From Taudactylus pleione (lineage: Eukaryota > Chordata > Amphibia > Anura > Myobatrachidae): a stretch of 64,000 bases of DNA. The notes under the pieces are model-generated. The model did no database searches and had not been told where the DNA came from. It saw nothing but the letters and a program-made list of their open reading frames with translations. The DNA is taken from NCBI GenBank assembly GCA_031769625.1, contig JAUIMM010000519.1, positions 987,501-1,051,500 of the forward strand. Reading direction: 5' to 3'. How positions within the stretch are numbered: position 1 is the stretch's first letter; the number at the start of each line of letters is the position of its first letter. The position numbers and the translations under genes were made by a program. Shown here piece after piece: positions 10,299 to 64,000 of this stretch.

Positions 10299-10934
10299 CA
10301 CCTCTGGGGATCCTGCTAAGAGCAGGAGGCCGTCCAGATACGATAGCAGTTGGATACCCTGACCACGCGGGTGGGCCGCCATGATAGCCATAATTTTGGT
10401 AAACACCCGTGGAGCTGTGGACAGTCCAAAAGGCAGAGCCTGAAATTGGAAGTGTTTCTGTAGTATAGCAAACCGGAGATCATGCTGATGAGAGGGCGCT
10501 ATAGGTACATGTAGATATGCATCCTGAATATCCAGCGATACCATAAAGTCCTTTGGCTCCATAGCTAGGATGATGGAGCGTAGGGTTTCCATCCTGAACC
10601 TTGGCACCTTCAGCAATTTGTTCAGGGATTTGAGATTGAGGATAGGCCAATGAGACCCATTTGGCTTCTGAACCAGAAAGAAAGTAGAATAATAACCAGT
10701 CCCTCACTGAGATAGTGGGACTGGCATAATTACCCCTGCTTGCAGCAAGGACTGTATAGCTTTCTGGATTTGTAAGGCCTTGTTTGGGTCTGAAGGAGGG
10801 CCTGTGTAGAAAAACTGGTGGGGAGGCCGTCTGAGAAATGAGAGGACGTACTCGTGAGAGACCACTTTGCTTACCCAAGCATCCAAGGTGGTTTGACACC
10901 AGCACTGGGCGAACTGAGTAAGTCGGTCTCCCAC
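10299..10934 (-). pseudogene. DIRS reverse transcriptase
   Basis: The frame ending at 10185 translates to FMVSLDIQDAYLHVPI (first catalytic Asp block), LRFAILQKHFQFQALPFG, LSTAPRVFTKI and LLSYLDGLLLLAG. The catalytic YxDD box reads Tyr-Leu-Asp-Gly (10329-10340), so the second metal-binding Asp is lost. An upstream frame (10934-10704) adds the QIQKAIQSLLQAGVI block that precedes the RT fingers. The hAT MITE at 10140-10290 cuts the C-terminal side. Confidence 0.8.
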
Positions 10935-10965
10935 TCTGGGATCTCCCAGATGGAGGCCTGTCCCG

Positions 10966-12958
10966 TCAGTCTGAGGGTTTATCCTCTGGTTTAGAAGCAG
11001 GGCATCTGGTGTTCCAGATCTCCTTGGTCCTGGGTCTGGTGGCCCTCATGGAAGCCGACTGTCTAGAAAAGGACTGGCCTTTAGGCTTTCCTTGAGGACG
11101 AAAGGACTTCAAAGATATAGGCCCTGATTCAGAGCCGATCGCAAGCGCTGTGCGCTCGCAAGCGGCCCGACGTTTAGGCACTGCACGTGCGCCGCATCCG
11201 GCGTGCGCGAGCCCCGCCGAGCGACTGAAGTTCACTCACTACGGGGCTCGCATCAAGACGGGGCGGCTGTCAATGGTGACAGCTCGCCCCATTTTGTGGG
11301 CGGGTAGGGGGGTGGCTGCACAACCGCAGGCGTTCCCTTAGGAACGCCTGGTGGTTGCAGGGAGATCTTACTGACATCACTACCGATGTCAAAAGTCCAC
11401 TCAGCCTTGCGCCAGCCTAGACCCTATCGTAGGGTCTTGTCGCAAGGTCGATGATCGCGATGGTCTCCTAGCTGCTCGCACAAGCTGTGGGTGGTCTCCA
11501 CAGCTTTGCAAGCGGCCGCAGAACAAAAAAAAAAACACTCACAATCCCAGCATGCAGGCAGCGAGCAGCTCTGAATCAGGGCCATAGTCCCGAGGCCTTG
11601 TAGTAGAATGAGCTGAAGGCAGAAATGCCGTTTTTGATGCTGCCAACGTGGTTACAATCTTGTCATGGTCAGGGCCAAACAAGATCTCCCCATTATAGCA
11701 TAATCCTTCAAGGCCTTTCTTCAAAATCCGCATCAACCGTCCAGGAGTGCCACCACAGGGTACAGCGGGCAGTCGCGGCCGAAACTCTGGAGGTTAGGAA
11801 ATGTGAGCAACAAAAGACAGCTGATCGCTAGAAGCTTCTGAAGGAAAAGGCTTCAAGGGCATCAGCCCAGCTCTCTATAGCTTTAACTACCCATGCGATA
11901 GCCATGGGTGGACGGGCAACAGTCCCTTAAAGAGAGTATATCGATTTCAGGAAAGCTTCCACTTTTTTATCTGTAACTCAAAGAAGGAATTGTAGGAATA
12001 GGCAACGTAGTGCTTTTAATTAAACGCGTAACATGGGAATCCACCGCAGGGGGTGTTTCTCATTTTGCACAATGAGCCACAGAAAAAGGGTAACATGAGG
12101 TTAGACGTTTTTGTGGTCGAAACCTCTTACCAGGCGATTGCCAGGCTGCAGCCATGTGTTCAGCTATTGATCCGATAGAGGGAATTCTGCTGAAGTCACT
12201 TTCTGTCATTTAAACAGAGGGTGCTTGGATTTAGGGGCTGTCTTGTCATCTTCTATTAATAAGATGGATCTGACAGCTCTCACCAAGGCAGGAATATTAT
12301 TTTTGACCAACTCTCATCCTCCTCCAGAGGGGAGACAGGGTTAGCGAGATCAGCATCTTCTGCCTCAGATACCTCAGAATCTGAGAGTTGCGTGTACTGT
12401 GACGATACCACAGGACGCTTAAAGCGTTACTGGGTAGGGGCTTCTCATCTTGCAACATGATTTGAAAGGCATGAGATGTAGCCACCAACCTCTGCACTGA
12501 CTTAGAGAATACGTCTACCCATGGTGGGGGTACTTCGCCTGAACCTGTTGTGGCAACCCCAAAGGGGGCATTACTGCCTGCTGCGATAACCCCATAGGGG
12601 GAATTACAGCCGGATCTGCTAGGCAGTCCGCAATAGTGGCCAGTACCTGAGACAGTGAAGTCCAGGGGGCTCTAGTACCTGCTCTGTCTGATAGGGCATA
12701 TGGAGTATAACACTTACTACATAGCAGCACATAACTTGCATGATAGCAGTATGGGAGCAGATGCCTGTTGTTACTCTTGCCTTTGCTAGACATAGCTGCA
12801 GAATAAATGGCACACAATATGGCACTGGGTATAATGCAACCACTGTGTATGTAGGATACTAGCAGGAATGCAATATACTGGACCTGTCTTATGCTTGAGT
12901 AAGCTGCAGGAGCACACAGCCCAAATATAACAGTGCAACGAACAACTGTATGTAGCAA
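10966..12958 (-). pseudogene. DIRS gag-like region, split by a MITE
   Basis: Frames at 12958-12515, 12497-12297 and 11736-11587 lead into the conserved segment ILFGPDHDKIVTTL (about 11660). After the MITE at 11120-11583 the tail continues as SLKSFRPQGKPKGQSFSRQ, the basic C-terminal end. These blocks line up with 1226-1990 of the + strand copy. Frames are interrupted, so no single protein is made. Confidence 0.55.
11120..11583. mobile_element. Harbinger-type MITE (hairpin-string family) with ATA duplication
   Basis: 464 bp with termini GGCCCTGATTCAGAGC and GCTCTGAATCAGGGCC, perfect inverted repeats, flanked by ATA at 11117-11119 and 11584-11586. A 3-bp A/T duplication with GG-CC termini fits PIF/Harbinger. 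It contains serial hairpins, including GGCGTTCCCTTAGGAACGCC (11328-11347) and a GCGGCTGTCA...TGACAGCTCGC stem near 11261-11286. Confidence 0.9.
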
Positions 12959-13050
12959 ACCTCACAAATATTTAATTCTATAGATGTGAGGCACAGGAAA
13001 ACCCCTGTATGTTAGGGTAATAGTCAGAGAAAAGGGAAAGCAACAGTATA

Positions 13051-14689
13051 CAGTCAGGTGCATAAATATTGGGACACTGACAGAATTTTCATATTTTGGC
13101 CTCTATTCACCACCACAATCGCTTTGAAATGAAACAAAAAAGATGTGCTTTAACTGCAGACTTTCAGATTTAATTTGAGGGTAATTACATCCAAATCAGG
13201 TGAACGGTGTAGGAATTACAACGGTTTCTATATGTGCCTCCCACTTTTTAAGGGGCCAAAAGTAATGGGACTATGAACTCAAAGGCTATTTCATGGACAG
13301 GTGTGGGCTATTCCCTCATTATTTAATTATTAATTAAGCAGGTAAAAGGTCTGGAGTTGATTCTAGGTGTGACATTTGCATTTGGAATCAGTTGCTGTCG
13401 ACTCTCAATACGAGATCCAAAGAGCTTTCACTATCAGTGAAGCAAGTCATCATTAGGCTGAAGCATCAAAACAGACCCATCAGAGAGAGCAAAAACATTA
13501 GGTGTGGCCAAATCAACTGTTTGGAACATTCTTAAAAAAAAAGAACGCACCAGAGACCTCAGCAACACCAAAAGACCAGGAAGACCACGGAAAACAACTG
13601 TGGTGGATGACAGAAGAATTATTTCCCTGGTGAAGAAAAACCCCTTCACAACAGTTGGCCAAATCAAGAACACTCTCCAGGAGGTAGGTGTATATGTGTC
13701 AAAGTCAACAATCAAGAGAAGACTTAATATAGAGGGTTCACCACAAGATGTAAACCATTGGTGAGCCACAAAAACAGGAAGACCAGATTAGAGTTTGCCA
13801 AACAACATCTAAAATAGCCATTACAGTTCTGGAACAACATCCTACGGACAGATGAGACAAAGATCAACTTGTACCAGAGTGATGGGAAGAGAAGAGTATG
13901 GAGAAGGAAAGGAACTGCTCATGATCCAAAACATACCACCTCATCAGTGAAGCATGGTGGTGGTAGTGTCATGGCGTGGGCATGTATGGCTGCCAATGGA
14001 ACTGGTTCCCTTGTATTTATTGATGATGTGACTGCTGACAAAAGCAGCAGAATGAATTCTGAAGTGTTTTGGGCAATATTATATGCTCATATTCAGTCAA
14101 ATGCCTCAGAACTCATTGGACGGCGCTTCACAGTGCAGATGGACAATGACCCGAAGCATACTGCAAAAGCAACCAAAGAGTTTTTTAAGGCTAAAAAGTG
14201 GAATGTTATGCAATGGCCAAGTCAATCCCCTGACCTGAATCCGATTGAGCATGCATTTCACTTGATGAAGACAAAACTGAAGGGAAAATGCCCCAAGAAC
14301 AAGCAGGAACTGAAGACATTTGCTGTAGAGGCCTGGCAGAGCATCACCAGGGATGAAACCCAATTTCTGGTGATGTTAATGCGTTCCAGACTTCAGGCTG
14401 TAATTGCCTGCAAAGGATTTGCAAAAAAGTATTAAAAAGTGAAAGTTAGATTAAGGATTGTTTAGTTTGTCCCATTACTTTTGGCCCCTTAAAAAGTGGG
14501 AGGCACATATAGAAACCGTTGTAATTCCTACACCGTTCACCTGATTTGGATGTAATTACCTTCAAATTAAATCTGAAAGTCTGCAGTTAAAGCACATCTT
14601 GTTTGTTTCATTTCAAAGCCATTGTGGTGGTGAATAGAGGCCAAAATATGAAAATTCTGTCAATGTCCCAATATTTATGCACGTGACTG
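13051..14689 (+). mobile_element. Tc1/mariner transposon with 221-bp inverted repeats
   Basis: 1639 bp flanked by TA (13049-13050, 14690-14691). The terminal inverted repeats (13051-13271 and 14469-14689) start CAGTCAGGTGCATAAATATT and CAGTCACGTGCATAAATATT and are nearly identical over about 221 bp. It lies inside the leader of the - strand DIRS element and is oriented opposite to it. The similar arms argue for recent movement, yet the transposase is broken, so it was probably mobilised in trans. Confidence 0.93.
13390..14435 (+). pseudogene. Tc1-type DD34E transposase, frameshifted
   Basis: Three registers are needed. The N-terminal helix-turn-helix (KELSLSVKQVIIRLK, 13420-13470) has no clear start codon. 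The second DNA-binding segment (13504-13764) runs from VAKSTVWNILKKKE through RPGRPRKT, an AT-hook-like GRPR motif, to STIKRRL. The catalytic domain follows at 13845-14435. Catalytic residues are present: Asp in RTDETK (13851), Asp in VQMDNDPKHT (14142) and Glu in NPIEHAF (14247), 34 residues apart as in DD34E enzymes. Frameshifts near 13500 and 13770 and a stop at 13814 make it a pseudogene. Confidence 0.88.
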
Positions 14690-14691
14690 TA

Positions 14692-15435
14692 TGCTGACAG
14701 TTAGATGAGAGAAACAGACAGGCAGTGCTAGCATAAGTCACATACAATGCAGAAATAACAAATAACTGCAAACTGGCACTACAATCAACTACACAGACTC
14801 AGTGTCTGGTAGGCTATAGCGCTACATACGCTGACCCCAGGGAGAGGTATGTAGGGGGACCGGACCCTGCGTATCCCTAAGAGAGCTGTGGCTGTGCCTT
14901 AGAGAGCATGGCCACCGGAGACCTCAGAGGGAGTGTGGTCGGAGAGCAGCTCAGGGAAGCGAGACCTTAGTAGAATGGCGCCCAGAGCTGAGAGGCCGCT
15001 TTAACGGGGAAGCTGACCTCCCCATTCTGATTGTTTACCCACCAGGACGCTGGTTCCCACACCATATGTCCCTGGTGGTCTAGTGGATCGCGGTGATTGG
15101 AGGTTGCGTCCACACTCAGCACCTCCAGTTTGTCCCGAGACTGGAGGTATGACTGTTGAAGTGCGGCTCAATGCGAGCGATGACCCACCTTACCTGTCCC
15201 CTTGGCGTCTGGCTTGCAGTCTGGGTCCGTCCACGGGGCCAGCTAGCAAGGTGCCCGGGATGCCCGCCGAGATCCCCAGCCTGAACTGGTGTTGGGGCAT
15301 CGGAGGAGCGGCAGCACAGACATTCTATGGACAGTCTGCTGCTGCTGCGTGCTTTAAGTAGGAAAAAAAAGAAATAAATCATAAAATAAGCTTCTAGGGC
15401 AGCCCCCGCTTAACGGTGACCCGACTCCGGCCGGG
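14692..15435 (-). other. 5' leader of the DIRS element
   Basis: Sequence between the Tc1 insertion and the right terminal repeat. No conserved frame on either strand. By position it is the untranslated or start-proximal part of the - strand element. Confidence 0.45.
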
Positions 15436-15610
15436 CACCAACGAAACTGAAGTGCCTCTAGTTAAGGGTATAGGGAGAGTGGACCAGTGCATCCTGGGAG
15501 CTGAAAGCTTTAACTGCGTGGTGTCCGGATTCCTCATCCACCACCTACACCTAGAAGGTCTACCTGTGGAGCCTATGGACTCTGAAGAAATTATAATTTC
15601 TTTGTTGCTT
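15436..15610. repeat. DIRS right inverted terminal repeat
   Basis: Inverse match to 7482-7680 (shared AAACTGAAGTGCCTCT, TAGGGAGAGTGGACCAGTGC, CCGGATTCCTCATCCAC), fixing the outer edge of the - strand DIRS copy. Confidence 0.8.
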
Positions 15611-15939
15611 GAGCACATAATATACTTTTGCGTAATCATGCAAAAAAATATATTTTGAAGTAAACAAGACAGTCATTCAGCTATTTACAATGGGTTTAGC
15701 AATTACTGACTGTGTTTATTACAAATAAAATGGTTACACACATTAAGCAAAAGTGGGACATACGACATAGGTGGATGCGATGTATGCCTGTACTTAATCA
15801 AGAGCATAAGTTGTTGCCAACCAGCACTCATCTTGAGATACTGTATTTCAGGCTGTCATTTGGTCATAATTGTGGATTTTGTCATTAATTGTATTCAAAG
15901 CATTACAGTGATAATACGAACACCATCGACGGTTCAAAG

Positions 15940-16640
15940 TCCTAAGATCCCTCGTTCAGATCTCTTAAATCATAAAAGAGCAGGGTCAAAAATTAATAAA
16001 ATCACATTTGTGTTAGAATATACTATGGCTAGTTAGGTACTCCCTCGAGCCACACGAGCATCATGGCCAATAGTATCCGGTGACCGAGAGTTACTGTTCT
16101 ATTAAAATAAGGAAATTATGCCCTGTTAGGGATAGTTTGGTCAAATCTAAAATTACTACACCCCCTCAGATATCTAATGCACCATTTGCTTTCCAAACAA
16201 GGAAACCCGGGTGCTACAGGTGTGCCTCTTGCATTACCTGTAGGTATTTGGAACCGGGTAGTTACTTCAAGCATCCGTACTCGGGCCGTAAGTATGACAT
16301 AAGACATATTTTGACGTGTCAAACGCAATATGTAGTTTACATTATTATGTGCCCTTGTGGGCTCTATTACATGGGCCAAACAATCCGTATGTTTAGAGAG
16401 AGGATGGCACTCCACCGCTCCGCCATTAGGGCGACACTTGAGGGACGTGAGAATGAACAGCCCGTAGGGCGTCATTTTAGGACTGCACAACAGTCATTGT
16501 CGTCCCTGAAGTATAATAATTGATCATATTCCTAAAGACATCAGGGGAGGCGATCGCAGTAGGAAATTGAGCCAATGTGAAACCCGCTGGATCCATCGAT
16601 TAGATACGATCCTAGGGGGCTTAATGAGATGGTGGCATTA
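15940..16640 (+). pseudogene. Penelope-like element fragment with GIY-YIG endonuclease
   Basis: The frame 16080-16523 contains DSLVKSK, a Cys-rich knuckle (PGCYRCASCITC) and a GIY-YIG domain: VVYIIMCPCGLYYMGQTIRM followed by FRERMALHRSAIRATL, with the expected Arg and His. Past a frameshift near 16520 the sequence continues as [15 protein letters not shown] and [15 protein letters not shown], the usual C-terminal tail. Upstream frames (15940-16036) are broken, and the reverse transcriptase core is absent. In intact elements this nuclease nicks the target for reverse transcription. Confidence 0.82.
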
Positions 16641-17372
16641 AATGCATTTCTTTAAGTGTGATGCTAAATAATGTAGTGGCTTTGGAATGACAGCATCAAA
16701 TGTATTACATCTAGTGTGATGCTATGTAATATTGTGGGCATGATAGGTCTGCATCAGTTATTGTCGTGTCAACCAGCGTTATTTCAGTAATCATTATGTT
16801 GTTCTTTTGCTTATTAGAAATATGTATAGTCTTAAGGGTGGTATTAAATGCATTTATTAACAGCATAAAGTATAGGTTGTGGTACCTTCTAAGAGATTGT
16901 GTGTTTAACATTGATTACTGAAGTATATTTGGATTTAGTACTAGGATACTTTTCCCATTGTTTTTACATTTAGTTGTTTTTTTATGCAGCACTACTTTCC
17001 ATGAGACTGTTGTCAATGGTCTTTCATATACATTGTTTTTTATGTATGTGCCTTTTGTTCCCTCAGTGCTGAGCTGCCTGGGGGGAGAGCAGGAGCTTCA
17101 GAGGTTGCTATGTAACCATGAGCGTCAATGCCCACCTCACTTCCGGTTTTCACGGGACACCAAGGTCCCACCCCATCTTCTTGGGACAGTGCAGCGTGGG
17201 GAAAAGACATGGCGCTATGTGTGTATTCTAAGGTGATACTAAGAAAGTCTTAGGACTTTGAAACGTCGATGATGTTCGTATTATCACTGTAATGCTTTGA
17301 ATAAAACACCTTTATCTATATTGAGAATTGGAGTGCCGCCTTGTTCTTTATTTTTAAGGACTTTGGATTTGG

Positions 17373-17388
<16 letters not shown>
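16641..17388 (+). other. Probable 3' flank of the Penelope-like fragment
   Basis: Non-coding. It contains GAAACGTCG (17261-17269), a motif I associate with Penelope-type UTRs, and AATAAA at 17300-17305, before the TA repeat. Assignment rests on position only. Confidence 0.35.

Positions 17389-17453
<65 letters not shown>
17389..17453. repeat. (TA)n microsatellite
   Basis: About 65 bp of uninterrupted TA directly after the Penelope-like 3' region. Confidence 0.97.
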
Positions 17454-17455
<2 letters not shown>

Positions 17456-18313
17456 CTATACTAATTTTTTTCTAGGAAAAAATGTCTGCAGCAGTGATAA
17501 ATAAAACAAAACACCAATGAGGGGACAGACAGGTTGTCAACAGCCCCTCCAGTCTTTTGGCGCATAACAGTGGGGATGGATATCGATGGTCCATGTTTGC
17601 CGACCATCAATGTTTTTCTTGTGATGGTAGTGTTAATACCATTCGATGGTGGCATTGTGATGATTTGATGGCTATTTTTTTTTTTTTAAATGCGGAGAGC
17701 TGAGCTGTCCCTGCCTGCTGCTCTCAGCATCTGGCATCTTGCCCCGATCCCACCCCATCTCTTGCCAGCCGTGAAATAGGACTATTGTGCATTTGCAAGA
17801 AGGGTCTTTTGTGTATGATGTGACTATCAATGAGTTTTATTTAATCGAATACTTACCATCGCACCAAAACATTTGATGGTGGGCTTCAGATGTCCGTCCC
17901 TACATAACAGTATGCAAAGAGTTATCATAAACATGCCAGTACTTTGTAAATTCTTAAAATTAAAAATATTTTCTTCATTTGTTGTTCCTCATAATGACAG
18001 CTGTTCTCTACCTGTTCCCCAAACCTAGCACTCTATATGACATTTCTTCTTCTCATTACCCCTCCGGGTCGCTTTCCAACACCACCAAAACTTTCCTGTG
18101 GATGGACACTATAGCTTCCACATAGTATGTTTGATGTTATGGAGGATAGCCAAGTAAATTCTGCATTACACCAGGGGAATGTGTATCATGCACAGACACT
18201 AACATCTTCAGCAGTTTATAATATACAATTCATCCTCCCATGTTTTCCTTCTGAGGTGCCTCACACCACCTGCTTCTAACACACGCTGCCTGCAATATTT
18301 GACGCCTTGGCTC
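17454..18313. other. Unassigned sequence upstream of the promoter-proximal insertion
   Basis: Contains an imperfect inverted pair around CCATCAATG/CATTCGATGGT (17600-17660, also near 17870) that looks like a decayed MITE. No gene is seen. Confidence 0.35.
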
Positions 18314-19276
18314 CACTGTTGTCAACTCTGAAATGAGAAACAAGCAACTCGAGTGAAAAACAAGCCCAACCCAATCCGATAAAGCCCAAAACATAAGCCC
18401 ACCGTATTATGGTGGTACGGGGGTTGGGGTAATTTAATGAAACCCACAAACGTTATTGTTTATTGTTCATTTTATTAAAATACATATAAACGGCTTTTTC
18501 CTGCTCTACAAATAGACTCCACTGTGCAAAGTAAAGCGCAGGGCACGATTCGGCATAGGACGGAATTGCAAAGCCGCACACAAGCAGCTTTGTAATTCTG
18601 TCCTTCCTAAAATGCAAATACAGCAGAAGGTGCCTGAAATCTCCTTGCTCCATCTGTGATCCCAGGCTGCGACCAAGGAATCTGGCATCGATCGCGATGG
18701 TTACACCTTTGGTCAGGCCTCGGTAGCTGAAGCTGGCTGTGTTCTGTCATCATGCAAGGCCAGGAAGTCATGCCCCAGTTTCCGGAAATGCAGAAAACAG
18801 GCAATATGCCCCCGTTTCCAGGAACGCAGGCCGTCTCCGCCCGTCCAACTCCTCTGCCTATCAGGCAACTGCATACTGGTGCCTGTGCCGATATAGCAGG
18901 ACCCGTTCTGCACATGCACAGAATGGGTCCTGCGCAGATTCCCAAGCAACTAGTGTGCACTGTTGAATCAGACCCTCTGTGCGTGGTAAAGTACAGGACA
19001 AAAGAGTAATTTAAACAAACACATCAAAACTAAATAACTGACATATGGGAAAATGTTACTTATCCAAATCTATATAACTACATATACAGAGAGATATACA
19101 TACAGACAGCTAAACATAAATGGATTGGTGAAGGAGCTATATAACATTTGCTCACCTTATTAGTGGGACCTGGCTATCAAGCCCAAATACAAGCTACCAA
19201 AAAAAAAAAAAACTGGGGGGAAAAAAACAAGCCCAATTCCGCTTGTTACAAGCTGACTTGGCAACTATGCTTGTTG
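18314..19276. mobile_element. Non-autonomous insertion with 8-bp duplication upstream of SEPSECS
   Basis: Flanked by CTTGGCTC at 18306-18313 and 19277-19284. Ends carry related inverted repeats (GTTGTCAACTC near the left; TTGGCAACTATG near the right), followed inside by ACAAGCCCAA-type sequence at both ends. The 8-bp duplication suggests hAT. The middle (about 18531-18976) may itself be a nested element, bounded by GGCACGATTC and GAATCAGACC. It ends 321 bp before the SEPSECS start codon. Confidence 0.65.
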
Positions 19277-19284
19277 CTTGGCTC

Positions 19285-19597
19285 CCATCCCGCCTTGGTC
19301 ATCCTTTTATATAGGCTTCTAATCATGTGATCTCATCACCTTGCGGCACCATAAACCCGTCCCACTGTGGGCGTGGCATATTAGACCGCTGAGTCGGCTC
19401 TAACAACTGACAGTTATCAAAGGCGGACTTTCTCAGTGGGACGATGTGATTGGCTTAGAATACGCTGACAGAGCCAGTGCTGGCTCCTTATTGGCTGGCG
19501 TCAGCACTGGTGGTCGGAGTTAGTACAGTGGTTGTGTCATGCTTGTGCGCCTAATGGCAGAGTCGCCAGTTCATCCATTTTCTCTCCTCTCCCTGCC
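19285..19597 (+). promoter_or_regulatory. SEPSECS promoter and 5' UTR
   Basis: A TE-free strip between the upstream insertion and the start codon, GC-richer than its surroundings. Two inverted CCAAT boxes (ATTGG at 19449-19453 and 19490-19494) lie 149 and 108 bp before the ATG. No TATA box is evident, fitting a housekeeping gene. The transcription start is not defined by sequence alone. Confidence 0.6.
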
Positions 19598-62688
<43,091 letters not shown>

Positions 62689-63290
62689 AGAGAATAACTA
62701 GATGGAAGATGAAGGATATTTCTAGAAACTGCAATGCATTCGGTCTGGTCCCGCGCTACTAATCCATTACATCTACTAGGACATAAAGAATGTTGGAGAG
62801 ATTCTTAATTTCGAACCGAATGAAATTTGACAACAGACCAGTGTTCAGTGGGTGGCCAGAAACACAATTACACACACACCGCATTGCCCTTTTGTATACG
62901 CTTTCAGAACGGATAACCTCTCAGACAGGGTTTGCATAATGGTTTATTGAAACCTTTGTGGAGTGTGAGACCAGTTTGAAGCAAGAGAAGGAGCATTTAT
63001 CCCTAATTTAGGCCTGGTCTATGATACGTTTTGCTCTATTTTATGTGTGTGTTTGAGGTTTGAGAATCACTTTGTGGTGACAGATCGCACCATCATTGCA
63101 GCTTTCTTTAGCCTGAATAAAGGTAAAATGTTGATTTTCAAAGTTAAACTGAATATGCTTAATCCAGTTTTAGAGCAGACATGAAACAAAATTTACAGTC
63201 AGTGCCTTTTTTTTCTATTTTGCCTTTCTGCTAATTGCCTAAATCTTAATTACATTTATTTCCTAAATAAAGCTTTTAAATTATTTTCAG
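62689..63290 (+). other. SEPSECS: SEPSECS 3' UTR with two AATAAA signals
   Basis: AATAAA occurs at 63116-63121 and 63266-63271, each followed by T/GT-rich sequence, so cleavage near 63140 or 63290 is likely. Which site is used cannot be told from sequence. Confidence 0.6.
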
Positions 63291-63538
63291 ATCTTATTCT
63301 TTAATTTTGAAAATTGAGTAGTAAGTGCACCTTGTTATAACATAGAGTGCTAGTATGCTTTCTTATGTAAATTCTATTATATCATTCAACAAACAGGTCA
63401 TTTAATCGCACAGTTGCATATGAAACATCATTATGAAATACGAATGTCTTATGAAGATTTATGACTTCTCTGTATTGCATATCAGTCTAATATTTATATT
63501 TTACCTATTTGTTTCATCTAGTTATTCTTATTAATATT

Positions 63539-63970
63539 ATTGTCCTTTATATGGTGCCACAAGGGTTCCACAGCGCCTTACAAAGTACATAAATAAATGA
63601 ACACACAAGAAAACTGCTGCATTATTGATCATAACAATTAAATAAGCAGCAGTGCGTCAGCAACCAAGTGTGGGGTGCTGTTGTGGGGAGTGAGGAGTAA
63701 ATTTAAGAGTAGGAGAAGTACATGAGGGAAGAGGGCCCTGCTTGTGAGAGTTTGCAGTCTAAAGGAGAGGGACAGGGGTGACACAGATGGGGTAGATGGT
63801 GAGGAAGGAGCATGGAGGATTGAGTTAGGATGAAGGCTGTGATGAAGAAGTGGGTCTTTAGAGCTTGAAGATTTGTAGAGAAGCGGGGCGTCTGATAGAG
63901 AGGAGAGCATTCCAGAGGTACAGTAGGGAGCAGCATGAGTAAAATCCCTGAATACCCAGATTATAAATAT
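63539..63970. repeat. Dispersed repeat with CACAGCGCCTTACAAAGTAC core
   Basis: Begins ATTATTGTCCTTTATATGGT, then GGTTCCACAGCGCCTTACAA and ACATAAATAAATGAACACAC, and continues through GAGAGCATTCCAGAGGTACA. The design (ATATGGTGCC...GCAGCGCCTTACA...) resembles 29328-29552. Class unknown; open frames on - are shadows. Confidence 0.45.
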
Positions 63971-64000
63971 ATAAAGAGATCTATGCCACAACACATCACG

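Larger units (their letters stand above)
7482..15610 (-). mobile_element. DIRS-type tyrosine-recombinase retrotransposon with three nested insertions
   Basis: The ends are inverted repeats of about 165 bp. 7513-7680 matches the reverse complement of 15436-15600, sharing GTGGATGAGGAATCCGG, AGTTAAAGCTTTCAGCTC and AGAGGCACTTCAGTTT. From right to left it reads 5' leader, gag-like, reverse transcriptase, RNase H/linker, tyrosine recombinase. A Tc1 element (13051-14689), a Harbinger-type MITE (11120-11583) and a hAT MITE (10140-10290) sit inside it. Outer edges are good to within about 30 bp. It is better preserved than the + strand copy but not functional. Confidence 0.88.

Noticed and set aside
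62689..63290. SECIS element in the SEPSECS 3' UTR
   Set aside because: SEPSECS is not a selenoprotein, the frame has no internal TGA, and no AUGA...AA...GA stem core was seen.

Overview
The window looks like nuclear DNA from a large, transposon-rich vertebrate genome, most likely a frog or toad. It holds one complete protein-coding gene, SEPSECS, on the + strand. The ten coding exons join in frame into a 498-residue O-phosphoseryl-tRNA(Sec) selenium transferase (19598-62688, about 43 kb). Amphibian origin is inferred from the mix of mobile elements: DIRS-type tyrosine-recombinase retrotransposons, Penelope-like, Tx1/L1-like, Tc1/mariner, hAT, and many PIF/Harbinger-type MITEs. No single marker proves it.

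Layout. 1-18300 is wholly mobile-element DNA. A truncated Harbinger-type MITE (1-270) is followed by a decayed DIRS element on + (about 700-5614), a 5'-truncated Tc1 fragment (about 6000-6604), and a second DIRS element on - (about 7482-15610). That second element was hit by a small hAT MITE (10140-10290), a Harbinger-type MITE (11120-11583) and a Tc1 element (13051-14689). A Penelope-like GIY-YIG fragment and a (TA)n tract follow. A 963-bp insertion with an 8-bp target duplication (18314-19276) ends about 320 bp before the SEPSECS start codon. The promoter strip 19285-19597 carries two inverted CCAAT boxes. Intron 1 opens with a GTCACGTGAC E-box and a ZNF143/STAF-like motif.

The SEPSECS introns (81 bp to 14.2 kb) are packed with non-autonomous elements, often nested three deep. 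They include Harbinger-type MITEs with TWA-like target duplications, a family ending in a GGGTACACACTAG-type repeat, hAT MITEs with 8-bp duplications, a Tigger/pogo-like element, a TA-flanked TTTCCCCG element, foldback elements, minisatellites of 30, 125 and about 25 bp, and an L1-like LINE that lost its YADD box. The gene ends at 62688, with AATAAA signals at 63116 and 63266.

The most unusual structure is one Harbinger-type MITE family (best copy 20838-21359) that is essentially a string of about nine consecutive, mostly unrelated hairpins. Their order recurs in copies at 1-270, 4022-4415, 11120-11583 and 36685-37147, and several stems change sequence while staying paired. No CRISPR array, tRNA, rRNA or second cellular gene was found.
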